The notes below the pieces were generated by a model that was not told where the DNA came from, ran no database searches, and worked only from the letters and a program-made list of their open reading frames with translations. A program made the position numbers and the translations under genes. Below, piece after piece: positions 45,001 through 57,700 of a stretch of 64,000 nt of DNA (positions are counted from its first letter, which is position 1; the number at the start of each line of letters is the position of its first letter). This stretch comes from Stenopsyche tienmushanensis (lineage: Eukaryota; Arthropoda; Insecta; Trichoptera; Stenopsychidae). The DNA is taken from the NCBI GenBank assembly GCA_008973525.1, contig WACJ01000313.1:124001-188000 (forward strand), given 5' to 3'.

Positions 45001-48000
45001 ATTAAAAAGAAATGTTTTATAATCAATTATTTTATGAAAATAAAAAAGATATTTTTCCCCATTACAAATAATATTTTTTGCTATAATCGCCTGTATATAT
45101 ATATTATAGTATTCAAATAAGATCTGCTGGTATTGTATAGCATTAGGTATCAAACTATAAAAGGTATCGCATGTTGCATGCTACCAATTTGATTATCAAT
45201 AACATTTTAAAACGATTGCCAATGTATGCTAAAAATGTGTCAGTAAATAAATGCTTTATTAACAAATGCTTGATTTAAATATTAATTCCAGAGTATACTT
45301 GAATCGAAGCAACAGAAGGGTTTATTGAAATTGGGTACAAATAATACAAATGCTGTTGTAAGCCACAAGCAAGGTAAACATTTTAATATTAAAATTAACA
45401 ATGGCTATACATAAACAGAAATAAATAAATACATAACAGTAATATTGATAAAATAATACAGCATTATTGACTTGAAAGTATTGCATGTTACGTAGTTGTA
45501 TTAATACAGTAGCACATTATTGATATATTGTAAATTCATTTTGATTGTCTCGTAAATAAAATAAAAGCGGTGAATACTTATTAACCAAGAATAAAATGAA
45601 TTTTTATGTTTCGTAATTATTTTCTTCCTTATTAACTCTTAGAGGTCCGCGAATTTGTTTACTAAAACATGCGCAGGAGCCAGACGATTTTTGTGCAAAC
45701 GGCATATTTCCTGCGCTCACCTTCAAATTACGATAACTATTTAACCGATTGATATCTATTATTATTTATTTCAGCAAAGCCTTCGGTATGTTTTTATACA
45801 TACAAACATATGATTAAATCAGTGTTTCTTAACCGAGGATCGCTAAGAATTGATGTAACAACTGTAAAATTAGTAATAAATTAATAATAAATGACTATAA
45901 AAGGTTGCTATAATATACACTAATTTGAAATAAACTAACTAGATACCAGCCCCTTTCTTTTCCAGCAATGATTACTATTTTACTTTTATTGAAAAATAAT
46001 AGAATCGAAAATAAACATCTGCTTTATTACATAAGCATTAATTTGCAACTCTCGAATATTTTTAAACAATTCCCATTATATTTCAATAATTTAAATATAT
46101 TGAATGTTTGAGAATCATTTGTTTGTAATGGTTTAATGTGCCATCGAGGAATGGTGCCTATTTCCGATGTATAGTGTAATATAATAAGGGTCGCATTTTT
46201 TTCACAGCAGAGTCGTACATTTTACAGAAAAAAATATAACTTGTCAAGTGTGTTTCAAAACGACATTAGGAATTGCATAATTTATTGGTTTTGGCAGGCC
46301 AAAGTTGTTTTATGTAATTGTTCGAATTGAAACAATGATTCACAAATATAGCATTTCTTTGAATTTGGGGTTAACAATCGATACAATATAACAGTAAAAA
46401 ATTGTAACGCTGCCAAAAAAAGACTAAACTTACCTGAAAATGTAACTCATATTTATACATAAACGAAACAAAAAAATAACGAAAAAATGCATTTTTCCAT
46501 GGAAGTAATATCACAATTTTTTTGTCACCAAATCTTCAAACGCTGATTAAAATTTTATGGATAAACATTTTTTAAAGAAATATCATTTGATAGGTGAGAC
46601 TGTGAAATTATTTCTATATTTACAAATTAAAAAAAATATATTTTTCACATACATTGTTTGATATTATCAATTTTAATATCATTAGCATGGTCTATGTTAA
46701 ATTCGATAAAAAATCGTCACGCTAAGTGATTTTTTTTTTGTATAAACTTAGAGTCGGCGAGATGCACAGATCTGTGCTCCCGGACTCCTGCGTAGTATTT
46801 TTGAGACGAACACATCTGTTCGCGCGGACCTCTGGGTGTTAATACCATTTATATTTAGTCTATTGTAGTAATGATAAAACATTCATTGAAATAAAATATG
46901 GGTGCTATTAAAATGTATATGTAAAAATTTACATTGACCTTTTAATACTATATATAAAATCTTAGTATGAATTGTTTTTAGCATAAAATAGCTACACTTA
47001 TATTATGTCAAATTATTATTTGTAGTGAAGCAGTTGCTCGAGTGCGGAACTAGTCGAGAGCTTCCAGTGACTGCAGCAACGATTACAGATTTACGAGCCT
47101 TATGTTTTGGACTTCTAGATGCTCTCAATGACAAATCTCTTGCTCTCTCTCACCAGAAAAAAGCAAACAGGTAAATAGAATATATATATTATATCATCAT
47201 CATCATCATAGCGCAGCCACTAACAGTCCACTACAGAACTATGGGCCTCTTCAATATCCATTCATAGGAAAGGGGTTACATCCATTTCGTCTGTATCATA
47301 CATTCACCTCCTCATTCGCTCGATATTGAAGGTAGCATTACCACCGAGTTTTATTTTGAACGCTCACCCAACGGGTATCCTGAGTGAACGTATTGACGAA
47401 CACTTCCTTCCTTCGAATCACTTCCTCAGTTCGGCGATTACAAAACGATATAGAAGTCAACGGAAGACAATGTTGTTTTTCGTTGCAAAGTAAAGATCAT
47501 CAAATGCATCTCCTCGAGGCCGTCTTCTTGGTGTTCTTCTTGTTCCTGCTCCGTTCCTAGAGCCTCTCGGATCCGAACCGGTGAGGTTCCTCGAGTTCCA
47601 TACTGCTAAGTAGGGAAGATCATGCAAGAGACAACGAGCGACATGCAAGTTAAGATTCGTATAAAAAGCAATGAATAGTATATAAACTGGGTATCAGCTT
47701 GCTGTTAGAAGAGTATTTAAGTATCTACTAGTCAAGTGGCCAATAGTTAAAATACATAAAATCGTATAAGTATAATAGTTAGGAGTAGTCAAATGTGGTT
47801 AGGCCGCAAAAGTATTAGTCAAATTGTATTAGCAAGGGGTAGTTATGTCGCATCACAGTATTCGAACTTTGACGTTTAGCGTCTACCGGGCACAATCAAA
47901 TAGTATTTAATCGGTCAGACTGGGAGTAACTGGAAACAAATATATAGACATAGCTGAAACGAATAGGTTAAAGTCAGGTATCAAGTAATATCAAATAGTC

Positions 48001-49385
48001 AGGTCCATATCAAATAGTTTTATAGTCAAGATTGTATTATGGGAGCAGTCGAAAAGCATTTTGCTCCCAGTGTTCCCGCGTTTATGTGATAGTAAGAGGC
48101 GGATGTGTGCGAGTATTTGTTAATTCACTTACCTTGGAAGCTTGGATTATTATGATCTTACTTGCGTTATTATCCTTGTTGTAGTTCCTCTCAAGTGACG
48201 CGGTGCAGATGTTCCATTTTTTGTGCAGATGTCGTAAAAACAATGTTTTTCGGCGTCACTCGCGAATTTTATATACAAGTGTAGTCGGCGTTTCGTCAGA
48301 GCGTACGAATGAACTTGCGCGGGGAACTGAGTGCAGGGGGGGGGGTCCCCGGCGTTGAGGGTGCCGACAAGTCACAGAAAGAACTCAACGTATCACAGAA
48401 ACGAATTATTTTCGCAAAGCGTATCGAGCGCCGAGTCGTTTTACCTCCGACTATCGGGAGAAGACTGAATGTTAAACTTTGACAATTATTGAAAGGTTTT
48501 TAAGTCCTTAATTTTATTACAGTTAAGCGTCGATTGGGAACGGCCCACTGGAGGTAGAGAAAAGAAAGGCACAAAAAATGCATTTCTTTGAATTTCGATG
48601 TTTGCCATAAGCCGCATGTTTAGGCGATAACGAAGGATGAGATGTAATAAAATTTAGCATTATATTATAATGTTTCGCGTGTAATTTTCGTTAGGACAAG
48701 ATGAAACGGTCTTACTGATGAAGGGGGCCCTGTCGGAGGGCGCAGCCCCGGCGGTGAGGTGCCGACAAGTCACAGAAAGAACTCAACGTATCACAGAAAC
48801 GAATTATTTTCGCAAAGCGTATCGAGCGCCGAGTCGTTTTACCTCCGACTATCGGGAGAAGACTCATATATTATATATACATATATATATATAAAAAGCT
48901 GTGCCACTAAGAATTATTAATAATGGAATACTATATTTCAATATTGAAAAATGTAAAATGGACCTCTAATGTTTACTCTATTAACTATCTATATATTTAA
49001 TTAAGATTACGAGTATTATATATATTTTTTTAGAATTCTGGCAACACGTATTAATGATTTGGAAAGACAGTTAGAGAGTGGATTGCACACTGATGAAAGA
49101 ATATCAGTTTTTCCCTCAAAAGTATTGCTGGAATCGTATTGTTCATCTGATGTGGATCAATTTAAAATCGAAATGGAAAACTACACACATCCTGATCACG
49201 ATGATAGTTCAGACGCTTTAAAGAGTGAAATCATTTTTGAAAAAATTCAGACAACTCAAGAAGGTGGAACTATGGTTGAGAATCAAAATTTTTTGGATCA
49301 AAAAGAAGATGATTATCTACCACCAGAACTACAAAAATTAGTTCAGGAAGCTTTGAATAATCTGTGTATAGAAGAGCAGAAATAA
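42062..49385 (+). CDS. CCDC149: Coiled-coil domain-containing protein 149
   Basis: Seven exons: 42062-42217, 42383-42637, 42765-42935, 43708-43980, 45292-45373, 47026-47170 and 49034-49385, 477 aa, all phases consistent. The family's conserved heptad-rich core is visible: KVEALTIMSKQLDKCSIEKDHYKLL (human KKEALLILSKELDTCQQERDQYKL), QLLADTREHNRTL, the VNALSFEREELVRRLE block, then DIDALVMENRYLQERL and VKQLLECG..LPVTAATITDLRALCFGLLDAL..KSLALSHQKKANRILATRINDLERQL. The acceptor of exon 3 was chosen at 42764 because it keeps the human spacing. The acidic C-terminal tail ends ALNNLCIEEQK. Function is poorly known; no enzyme motif. The true start could also be the second in-frame Met at 42134, and an upstream non-coding exon cannot be excluded. 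Introns 4-6 are large and hold mobile DNA. Confidence 0.92.
45636..46838. mobile_element. TTAA-flanked piggyBac-like element, about 1.2 kb, non-coding
   Basis: TTAA stands at 45632-45635 and 46839-46842. Inner ends read ctcttagaggtccgcgaa and (complement of right) cacccagaggtccgcgcg. A second inverted match lies further in: 'atgcgcaggagcc' at the left against 'ggactcctgcgta' at the right, so the inverted repeats extend about 50-100 bp with gaps. No transposase frame remains. It lies in intron 5 of CCDC149. Confidence 0.75.
47192..47398 (+). repeat. Non-LTR retrotransposon 3' tail, copy 3
   Basis: Inverted relative to the copies at 2524 and 34308; it begins with a CAT microsatellite (about 47194-47209). 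It includes the extension shared with copy 2. It lies in CCDC149 intron 6. Confidence 0.7.
48360..48864. repeat. 107-bp direct repeats 398 bp apart (TRIM-like or tandem duplication)
   Basis: 48360-48466 and 48758-48864 appear identical over 107 bp, beginning ggtgccgacaagtcacagaa and ending cgggagaagact. Both are preceded by a related 'ccccggcg(t/g)tgag'. The interval between has no long frame. Terminal direct repeats this size around a short core fit a TRIM-like LTR derivative, but the ends are not TG...CA. In CCDC149 intron 6. Confidence 0.75.
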
Positions 49386-52124
49386 TTGTTATTTTTATCA
49401 GATCAAGTGTTACCAATTTCACTCTTGTAGCTATATAACCATTGTTTCAACCACAAGCTCATTTTCATTTAATATTAATTTGTTACAATATTTACAGGCA
49501 GTACAATCAATGCGTTTTATACTAAATTAAACATATCACATAGTTGGCAGGTTTCGAACGGCTGATTTATTGCAAGCTTGAGCATCTGTATTGAAAAAAA
49601 TCATCTATGTAAATTTTGTAATGGTACAAATTAGCATCATGAAATGCATTTATGACGATCTGAAATAAACAATTTTTTCCTCAGAGACGTTTTAAAAGGT
49701 GATAATCTAAATTCAGTTAAATCAAAGTTGAGTGAAAGTGTCTATGCATTGATAATTGAAGGCTGTTTTTTGCTTATGCTTTTGAATTAGGGTACAAAAA
49801 TGATCAGATTTGAAAAAAATATATATTACCTAATAGTAATTGAAAAGTTACAAAACTGCGTTTAATTGGTAGCACTTTGTCTGGAGAATCATGCATAAAA
49901 CTGATCTAGTCTGGGTAACTCTTTATTTTCTACAATTTCAAGAGAAACCAATCAATTCATTCCCATTTTTATTTATTGTCATTATTACAAAATCATAAAT
50001 ATTTTAATAAAATATGATTATAAAAATAGTATTTTTTTAAATTGTGATGTATTCTTATTTTAACTGTCCTACCTCTACGAATGAAAGTAACATACGCGCT
50101 GTTATTTGGCCCTAGCGAGCTAACCTGTATCACATACGCTCTGTAGAAAAAAAATACATACCCGATGTTGACAAAACAAAAGTATATATTATATACCTAC
50201 AAAACAATAATCAAGGCCAGTGGAAGCGTGTGGTCATTTTCTGGATGCAACCCCTTATGTAATGAATATATACAAATCTATTGTAAATGCATCTATTTTA
50301 CATACATACAGGGGAAAATACAGCATACTTCAATTATGCTGACTAATGCTGAGGAGGAAGGACGCAGATAATTAAAAACATGAATAATCTGAATTATCAA
50401 ATTTTTACTTGGTCTCGGAAATTTTTGTTTCATAATTTTCATTATTTATTAAGAAAAATTCTCACAGTTAAGCAAATAAGTGGTTGTTAGTAGTTAGTAC
50501 TAAGTGTTGCCAAAATATATACACAGTATACTTTCGATTATCTGGTTTGCGAATTATCCGTGCCTGAAAAATATTGATTTGATTGTGAAACGCACACAAC
50601 AAAATGAACACAATACTATAAAAATATGGTGATACTCAGTTAATGAGGCAACTTCCAAACAGTATATGAGGTGTTATACATATATATTGGTTAAGATTAA
50701 AAGAACAAAACCCTCCAAAGCGATAAGGATGATGTTTGTGTTTTAACTACATCTGCGCTTTCAAAACATTTAAAAAAAATTAATAATCCACATTTCAGAT
50801 GTGTCATTTACTTTATTTTCTTGAGAATGCATCAAATCTGTTTCCATGTTAGGAAGAATCTTTCTTTATCATCGAAAAAGTGTTACTGATTTTACTCTTG
50901 ACCAATATTGTGTTATTTCATGTCATTTTTTTAGAAATTGCAATTCAATACGCAAAATAAAATAGTTCAATGCTTTTAGTAAAAAGAGAAAGGAAGAGAA
51001 AATATTAGAGTAAATAAATATTGGTGCATTTCAAAGCACAATCAGTCGCTGACGGGCGCCCGACCTGTACGGACTTGCCTACGCCCGCTGACTGTGCCTC
51101 CGCCCTCCACGCGACAGCTTAAATAACATCGGATGTTATATCAATTTAGCTGAAGTACTTTACGTTTGCGATTTTTTCGAGAAATCGCTCGGCTGCAGGA
51201 TAAAGAATAATGCGGAATCGCCCGGACCGTAACCTGTTAATGTAACTTTTCGCCTTGGCATCCATTTACTGCAGTGCAAAGTGAACTCTACGCTTCAAAT
51301 ATATAATATTTACATTATTGTAACAAAATTGTCCTGTATAAGTATCATGTTATAAAAAGAATAATGATTTTTTCAAATTTGGTTTTATTAAATGAGAATA
51401 TGTTTTAAAATTTGAAACTTTAATTAAAGCATTGTAAAATGTAAATGATGGTTGCAAATGTACGAGTTATGTTAGCCGGCAGAGCAAATGGCAATTGCAA
51501 GTTGGCAACACTGGCTGTCACTACAATATCGAGTACTGTCCCTGACATATTGAGACTTGGAATTATAAAACGAATACTTAGACTATTCTTACTGTATCAC
51601 GGTTAGTATTTCATATTTCACTATTTATTTTATGAATCTCTTGTCAATCCTAGGGAAAAACTCGACGACCAGTTTTGTTATTGCACATATTTTTATAGGT
51701 GTATACTATTCCTAGTTAAATGACAGAAAAAACACATTAACGTGTTATTTACTTTTTGACACTCATTTTTTCAATGCATATTTCATTCATTATTGTTAAT
51801 TTGCTTTTAAATGTGTTTAATAAACAATTTTAATGTCTATAGTCTAGAAGCTGTAAGATGTTTTATAGTATTTCATTTTAGCTTAATAAAATACACTCAA
51901 TTTAGTATATAGAAATAATTTTATTTGTTAAAAGTGGCAGCTGTTTCATCTTTCACATGTTCGATAATGGCAATGAGGTAACACAGATGTCGCTTTTTAA
52001 CTACGAATGTACGTTGTACGTTTTTTAACTATTGCACTTCATTACTCTCAATGGCAGTTTGTTTGTTTTTAGGCACTAACCAGCATAAATTTAAACAATA
52101 AATGTAAAACTCACATTTATTACG
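49386..52124. other. Intergenic stretch between CCDC149 and the zinc-finger gene
   Basis: AT-rich with no gene recognised. A block near 51180-51240 ('gcggaatcgcccggaccgtaacctgttaa') resembles 33750-33782 ('gcggaatgcccggactgtaaattgttaa') and may be a TTAA-type element end. A pogo-like 'cttcgattatctgg' lies at about 50530. About 51480-52124 is the presumed zinc-finger promoter and 5' UTR. Confidence 0.4.
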
Positions 52125-53084
52125 ATGGAACTGGACAACGTACAGAGTGAAATTGTTATCGAAACAGCAGAAGAAAATCATGTTTTCTTTCGAACTAGCA
52201 TTTCGAATTCGGAAACTATCAAAAAAGAAGAAGTCGATCAAGCCGTTAAGAGTATCAAAACTGAACTCAACGATGATTTAGAATTTAAAGTATACTTGGG
52301 ATCCGAAGACGAATATCCCGAAGATATAGAATGTTTACCAGATCACAACTATGGAAAAGATAAGAAAATCCCAATCGTAAAGTGGAATGGCAATTTTTTC
52401 TATGAAAATAAAATGAACGAGGACAACGCGACCAACAACAACAAGCTTTTTTCAAATTCCAAGAAGGACAGTCTGAGTCGTCTGCCCGGTAATCTTTCTT
52501 TCACCGATAAAGTGAAATGTCAAAAACATTTAAAGAACTGTGAATTGCAATCAAATCTCTCCTATAATTGTGAAATATGTGGCAAAACTTTTAAGCAAGC
52601 ATATTTACTTAAAAATCACGTTAGAATTCATTTTATTGAAAAAAAATTCGTCTGCATCATTTGTCAGAAGATGTTTGCCGTCTCTGATCATTTAAAAAAC
52701 CATCTTTTGGTACATTCCGGTGAAAAAAATTTTCAGTGCTCCATTTGTCCCAAAACTTTCAGGCAGAAGGGTCATCTATTGAATCACATTAGAGCTCACA
52801 ACGGGGTTAAAAAGTTTTCTTGCCCGCTTTGTAATAAAAAATTCACTCAAAACATACACATGAGAAGTCATCTGAAGACGCACACGGGCGAAAAGGATTA
52901 CAGCTGCAAAATTTGTCAAAAACAATTTACGCAGAGCGGACATTTACAGATGCACATGACGGTTCATACGGGGGAACGCAGATATGAATGTTCACACTGT
53001 GAAATGCGTTTTAAACAGAGCGGGCACCTGAGCAGTCATCTTAAAATACATGCAAAATCTATTAAAGTTGGTAAACCAAATTGA
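52125..53084 (+). CDS. C2H2 zinc-finger protein, six fingers
   Basis: One exon, 319 aa. Residues about 1-145 are acidic and disordered with SUMO-site-like IKKEE and IKTE motifs and no ZAD domain. Six consecutive C2H2 fingers follow from about residue 147 (YNCEICGKTF) to the C-terminus (HLSSHLKIH), with linkers of the HTGEK type (HSGEKN, HTGEKD, HTGERR) and two weaker ones (HFIEKK, HNGVKK). All Cys and His ligands are present. It should bind DNA as a nuclear regulator; its orthologue and target are not recognisable from the fingers. Upstream context gives no in-frame extension. A polyadenylation-type aataaa lies near 53274. Confidence 0.9.
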   Translation: MELDNVQSEIVIETAEENHVFFRTSISNSETIKKEEVDQAVKSIKTELNDDLEFKVYLGSEDEYPEDIECLPDHNYGKDKKIPIVKWNGNFFYENKMNEDNATNNNKLFSNSKKDSLSRLPGNLSFTDKVKCQKHLKNCELQSNLSYNCEICGKTFKQAYLLKNHVRIHFIEKKFVCIICQKMFAVSDHLKNHLLVHSGEKNFQCSICPKTFRQKGHLLNHIRAHNGVKKFSCPLCNKKFTQNIHMRSHLKTHTGEKDYSCKICQKQFTQSGHLQMHMTVHTGERRYECSHCEMRFKQSGHLSSHLKIHAKSIKVGKPN

Positions 53085-55509
53085 AATATTAATTGAGGTC
53101 TTGTATTGTTTCGTTTATAGGTTTCTTTTCCATTTTTATTTTTTCAAAAACTGAATTGATTTTAAGCAGTTGTCGTTTCTAAAATGTGTATTGGCTATTC
53201 AACTATTCTTGTGTCTTTTTATAACTCACAATTGAATAAGATTTGAATATAATTCGTCACTTTTAACAAACGAAATAAATTTGTATCTAGCATAAACACA
53301 GGATAAATATGGCTGTATCTTGGCAAAGTTGAAAGAGCATTAATGTTAGTGATAAAAGAGAGGCAGAGCCTTTGTAATTACTTCATAAGATTATCAGAGT
53401 AGATCTAGAATCAGGGTTACAGAACCGTTTATATTATGAATTTTTATAGAGAAAATAAATAAACTTAAAATGAGAAAATAAGAAAACAACTATATTGAAA
53501 TATGATCTGCGTTTACTTTTCAGCAAAAGATGGAAAAATAAATATATTTGAAATTATATTTAATTAATCGATATAAACAACTTTTATGATAAATTTCAAG
53601 ATGTTGCAAACGATTTAATTTTTAAATCTATTTGTCTAGGGTGTAAATATTTTGTTAAAATAAACTTTAGTTATAAATTTTTTGATACTTATATTTGTTT
53701 TCATGACCGATCGATAAAAAGGCCTGTGTAATATGCACAATCTTTTTTATAAATCATACTAGCGAGTACCCGACATACGTTACAATGCCACACACAGAGA
53801 GAAAGTGTTTGTGTTTTAATTCTGTTTATTGAAGTGCTTTTATGTATTTTTAATTATGTTAAAAAACAGATATACGATTGTACTCAGTAATTATTTGAAA
53901 AGAAACGCAGTAATTGCATGGTTTATTGCTTCGGGTCACGTATAGTGCTGGCTGAAGATCCAAAAGCATGCGCACTCTCACAACGAAGATCAATTGTCTC
54001 CCGTGGGTGGAACGTAACCGCCGTATTGCACACGCATTCTTCCTCTCCCTGTTCCTGTGGCCCATGCTTCATTTCCTACAGTGCATCCGCTAAACGTCTT
54101 GCAAAACCAACTTTATACACAAACAATGCTTGTACTAATTCAAAAATGTTCACAGATGTGTGTACAACAACTCAAATTTTCATCGGAATCGGATGAATGT
54201 TTTGAATGTTATATATGGGACAAACTAACAGACAGACTACAAACAGACATTCATTTTTATATAAATGTAATAGAATAACTCTTGTGACAAGAGACTTATA
54301 TGTGAGTCTTCCGGCTTTCTTTAAGTCTTTTAAAATATTATGTGCTTAACTATTCTACACATTTTCTAACAATGTTTTTGATAAATACCCACTAGTTTTA
54401 AAATTATAGCATTTTAATGAACGTCAACCTTATTTAAATTTTCTTGCGAATTCACCCTGTCACAGTAGCTAGCTTGTCATAATTATTAAAAGTTTTAAAG
54501 GTTATTTATTTTTTTGGTTCACCTTGCTTTTGCTAATTTTGGTAATCAAAAGTACACTGTAATCATGATTTAAATATTCAAATTTCATGTACAATACATA
54601 CAAATCAATTATAAATGCATATAGATTTACAGAATATGGACCATGCATGCTTTTTGTATTAGTTACACTACCATAAGTATTTTTTTCTTGATCTCTAGTT
54701 TGGATTGAACACATTGATGATTAATAGTCCTAAACCCCAAAATCACTTTCTTAATTTTTCTGTTTAATAAATATCAATTAAAATGTCAAAACTACTCTAA
54801 AAGAAAGATGTAAATAAACTGTTATTGTGATATGAATTATAATATTTTTAATCAACAACTTTTTAATTTTTGCTCCACTTAACCACCAGTCTTAAAAATT
54901 TACAAAATTGGAACATCAAGCTATCAAGTTTTTTAATCTAAATTTAATATTTCTGTAATAAATGTTAGTGATTTTTTTTATATCCTTAACTTCTCATAAC
55001 TATTTTAGCAAATGCTCAATTTTGTAATAAGCCCGTGGAAAATGAGTTCATTGTTCAATATCCAATAATTGTATATCGAAAACTTATGGATTATATTCAT
55101 GTTAATGAATTAGCATTAATCCCAAGTGGGTATTAGTGTATTCTGAAAATGAAAAACCATAAAATATGCAAGTGTAAAAAATTGATTTTAAATTACACTT
55201 ACTTATAAAAAAAATTAGTGTGAATAGTAAAATTTTCTTAAATAATCAAGATGAATTCAGTATTTCAACCAGCTTTTCTATAAACCTTTTCTCATTTGTG
55301 CCAGTTGTTTCATGCTATAGTCGTTTATCGATGGGACCTATTTCAATTTTAATAAATCTGAAAATTTGAATGAAAACAAACAATTGACTTTGTTTCGAAT
55401 CCCTAATATCACTATCCTACCAATTTTGCACAAATGCAGGTCCAAACGGATACAATTTATACGGACGTATACTAATCATTTAAAGCAGAAGTAAAAATTT
55501 TAGACTCAG

Positions 55510-55790
55510 CGAATCAGATAGCAAACTCGATAATATTTATATACTTTACTTTGGGTGGCTCCAACAGCCCTATAAGAGGGTCATTTCGCCATTTTCGTCT
55601 GTCCTGAGCCTCCTCCCTCCTACTGCCCTGGCTAAGATGTGCAGCGTTTTTTTTAAAATCTGATCTTCTGAAGGGTCTACTCTCATTTGACAAAATGGTT
55701 CGAGGGACTCTATTAGTGTGCATTCATGTAACATGGCCCGCCCACTGGAGACGGTAGGTTCGGACGAAGCTTGTTATCGGGGCTCTCAAA
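55510..55790 (-). pseudogene. LINE reverse transcriptase C-terminal fragment
   Basis: On the minus strand the sequence reads GGHVT-like RLQWAGHVT..M-AHRVPRTIL and, after a shift, a DRRKWR motif. This is the usual end of insect non-LTR polyproteins (RLRWAGHVxRM...DRxxWR). Short, frameshifted and with stops. Confidence 0.6.
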
Positions 55791-56544
55791 CGTGTCCATA
55801 ACCCCATGACTATAAATTCCTTCCTCATGACAACAAGACAAAAAAAGATTAAAATTATTTTGGAAAAAAATTCTGCTGACCGAATTAAAAACGGGCAGGT
55901 TGTAATATGCTGGCAATGAAATTTAGAAACTTATTTATTGTTACAATGTGAAATCAATTACATACTTTACAATTATAGAAACTGACTCAGAATCTGTTTC
56001 AAAATCATTTGAAGTGTCATACACTTGTAATTTCTTGCAATTAATATTAGTTAACAATGGAATATTCATATATATTTAAATAAGATAAAATTCATTTTGG
56101 TAGAAGAAAGACCTGATTTTAATATCTTTTATTTTCTCGGATTCAACTATGCAAGACTGTAATTGATCTAATTATTAATAATAACATTATTATTATAAAA
56201 TATGTTAGTGATATAAAAGTGTTCAACTCAAAACAGGCATTTAAAGCAATTCATTGTTGGAATCCTGATTTAAATCAAAATGATATATTCAAATCCTTTC
56301 AGGTATAAATAAATAAATAATAATTGTATCATGCAAGAAGAAAATAATGATACAGTTTGAATCACAGTTGCCCCTTTGATGAGTATTGGCGTTCGGATTC
56401 AACTGATACAGAACGAGTATTTTTGCACGCTTCCGGACTCCGAATGTGCGAGAAAGAGACGTGCGTGGAGACAGACGGAGAGGGTATCTCGCATCTTATC
56501 ATACACTTGTACATAGTTTGATAGTATTGACCGATAACAATGAC

Positions 56545-56760
56545 CCAAATTAATCGATTTGAAGCTTCAACAAATGCATTATTTTGTTACTAAAACTGAA
56601 GACACACATATGTATTATTTATTTATATGTGAATAATAATTGTGTGCTATCAACGGTGTTAAGATAAAGACTCACGCTGCATGGTCCTGAGGGAAAGTGG
56701 ACTTTTGTGAACAATAAACGGTGCACATACGAATATAGCATCTATGTTTATGTCATATCA
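56545..56760. repeat. Dispersed repeat family A, copy 2
   Basis: Corresponds to 6020-6250 with shared blocks in the same order. It directly abuts the SINE that follows. Confidence 0.55.
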
Positions 56761-56764
56761 TATT

Positions 56765-56952
56765 AAGTTGTTCTACGGCTAAGCAGTTGGACTCATAACT
56801 CAATCATCTTGGGTTCGAATCCTACAGGTGTGGCTGGTGACCACATTTTTAAAACAAATATTTGCTATAAAAAAATACTATGAAAAAATGGTTGGCAATA
56901 ATCCCATAAAAGGAATTGCTAAATACCACCTCAAGTAGTCTCAAAAATATTA
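56765..56952 (+). repeat. tRNA-derived SINE, copy 2
   Basis: An A-box-like 'ggctaagcagttgg' at about 56778 and a perfect B box, ggttcgaatcc, at 56812-56822 have internal Pol III promoter spacing. A tail containing 'aattgctaaataccacctcaa' follows. The related copy at 40800-40950 shares the tail, so this is a SINE rather than a tRNA gene. Confidence 0.72.
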
Positions 56953-57700
56953 TAGAAAAAATAAAAAAAATTAATAAAGTGGGAATTTATTTACAAATAT
57001 AAAACTATTGAGATTTATAAAATAATATAGTAAGTTTGCAAAAACATTTCACTATACAGGAAAATATATATATTACTGAGTAAATTTGAACCATTTATTT
57101 TCAAAGATATAAATAATTTAATTTCTAATATTTTCACAGATATTTTATATACATACTTAAATAAACACAAAAAAACCATCAATTATTTACTCCACTAGAT
57201 ATATTTAATAATATGAATCATATATAACAAAATATCGTGGAGATACTAGACGATCATATTAAAAATTGTAATGCAGAGGGTTGAATGTTTTCCTTCTATC
57301 TGTTTTAAATTGATACAACTGAATTTGAAGTATTTCATAAATCGTAAACATATAATCGAAATATTTATTATTCATGTGTGGTTTTCGAGTTCCACTGTAA
57401 CATAACAGCAGTAGGTAATGAGATAACTGCAAGATTCTGATGAGAAATTTTAGCACCCTGTGCAACATGAGCACCACGAATGACACTGTGTTGTGGGCTC
57501 CTTTGCTTGTTACAGATATTGCTAAATTTGTTTCTAAGAGTATGAAAAATGTATATATACATAGTATCAGATGCACTTTAAACTCAACTTTGAGCTGGCG
57601 CATGCTCACTCGAATTTCGTGCAGTGTTTAATATTTACAATGTGAAATTATTTGAAAGAATGCCACTTTATGTTCACAGCGATGCGCCCGTATTCGAATA

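Larger units (their letters stand above)
53085..57700. other. Gene-free interval with repeats
   Basis: AT-rich, no host gene seen. It contains the LINE fragment at about 55510-55790, repeat family A copy 2 at about 56545-56760, and the tRNA SINE at about 56765-56952. Frames at 53859-54278 on both strands show no family resemblance. Confidence 0.45.

Noticed and set aside
48360..48864. Complete LTR retrotransposon
   Set aside because: No gag/pol frame, no TG...CA ends and no clear primer-binding site; only direct repeats can be claimed.
56778..56850. Candidate tRNA gene
   Set aside because: A and B boxes are present but no clean cloverleaf can be drawn, and the downstream tail is shared with a second locus, so it is a SINE.
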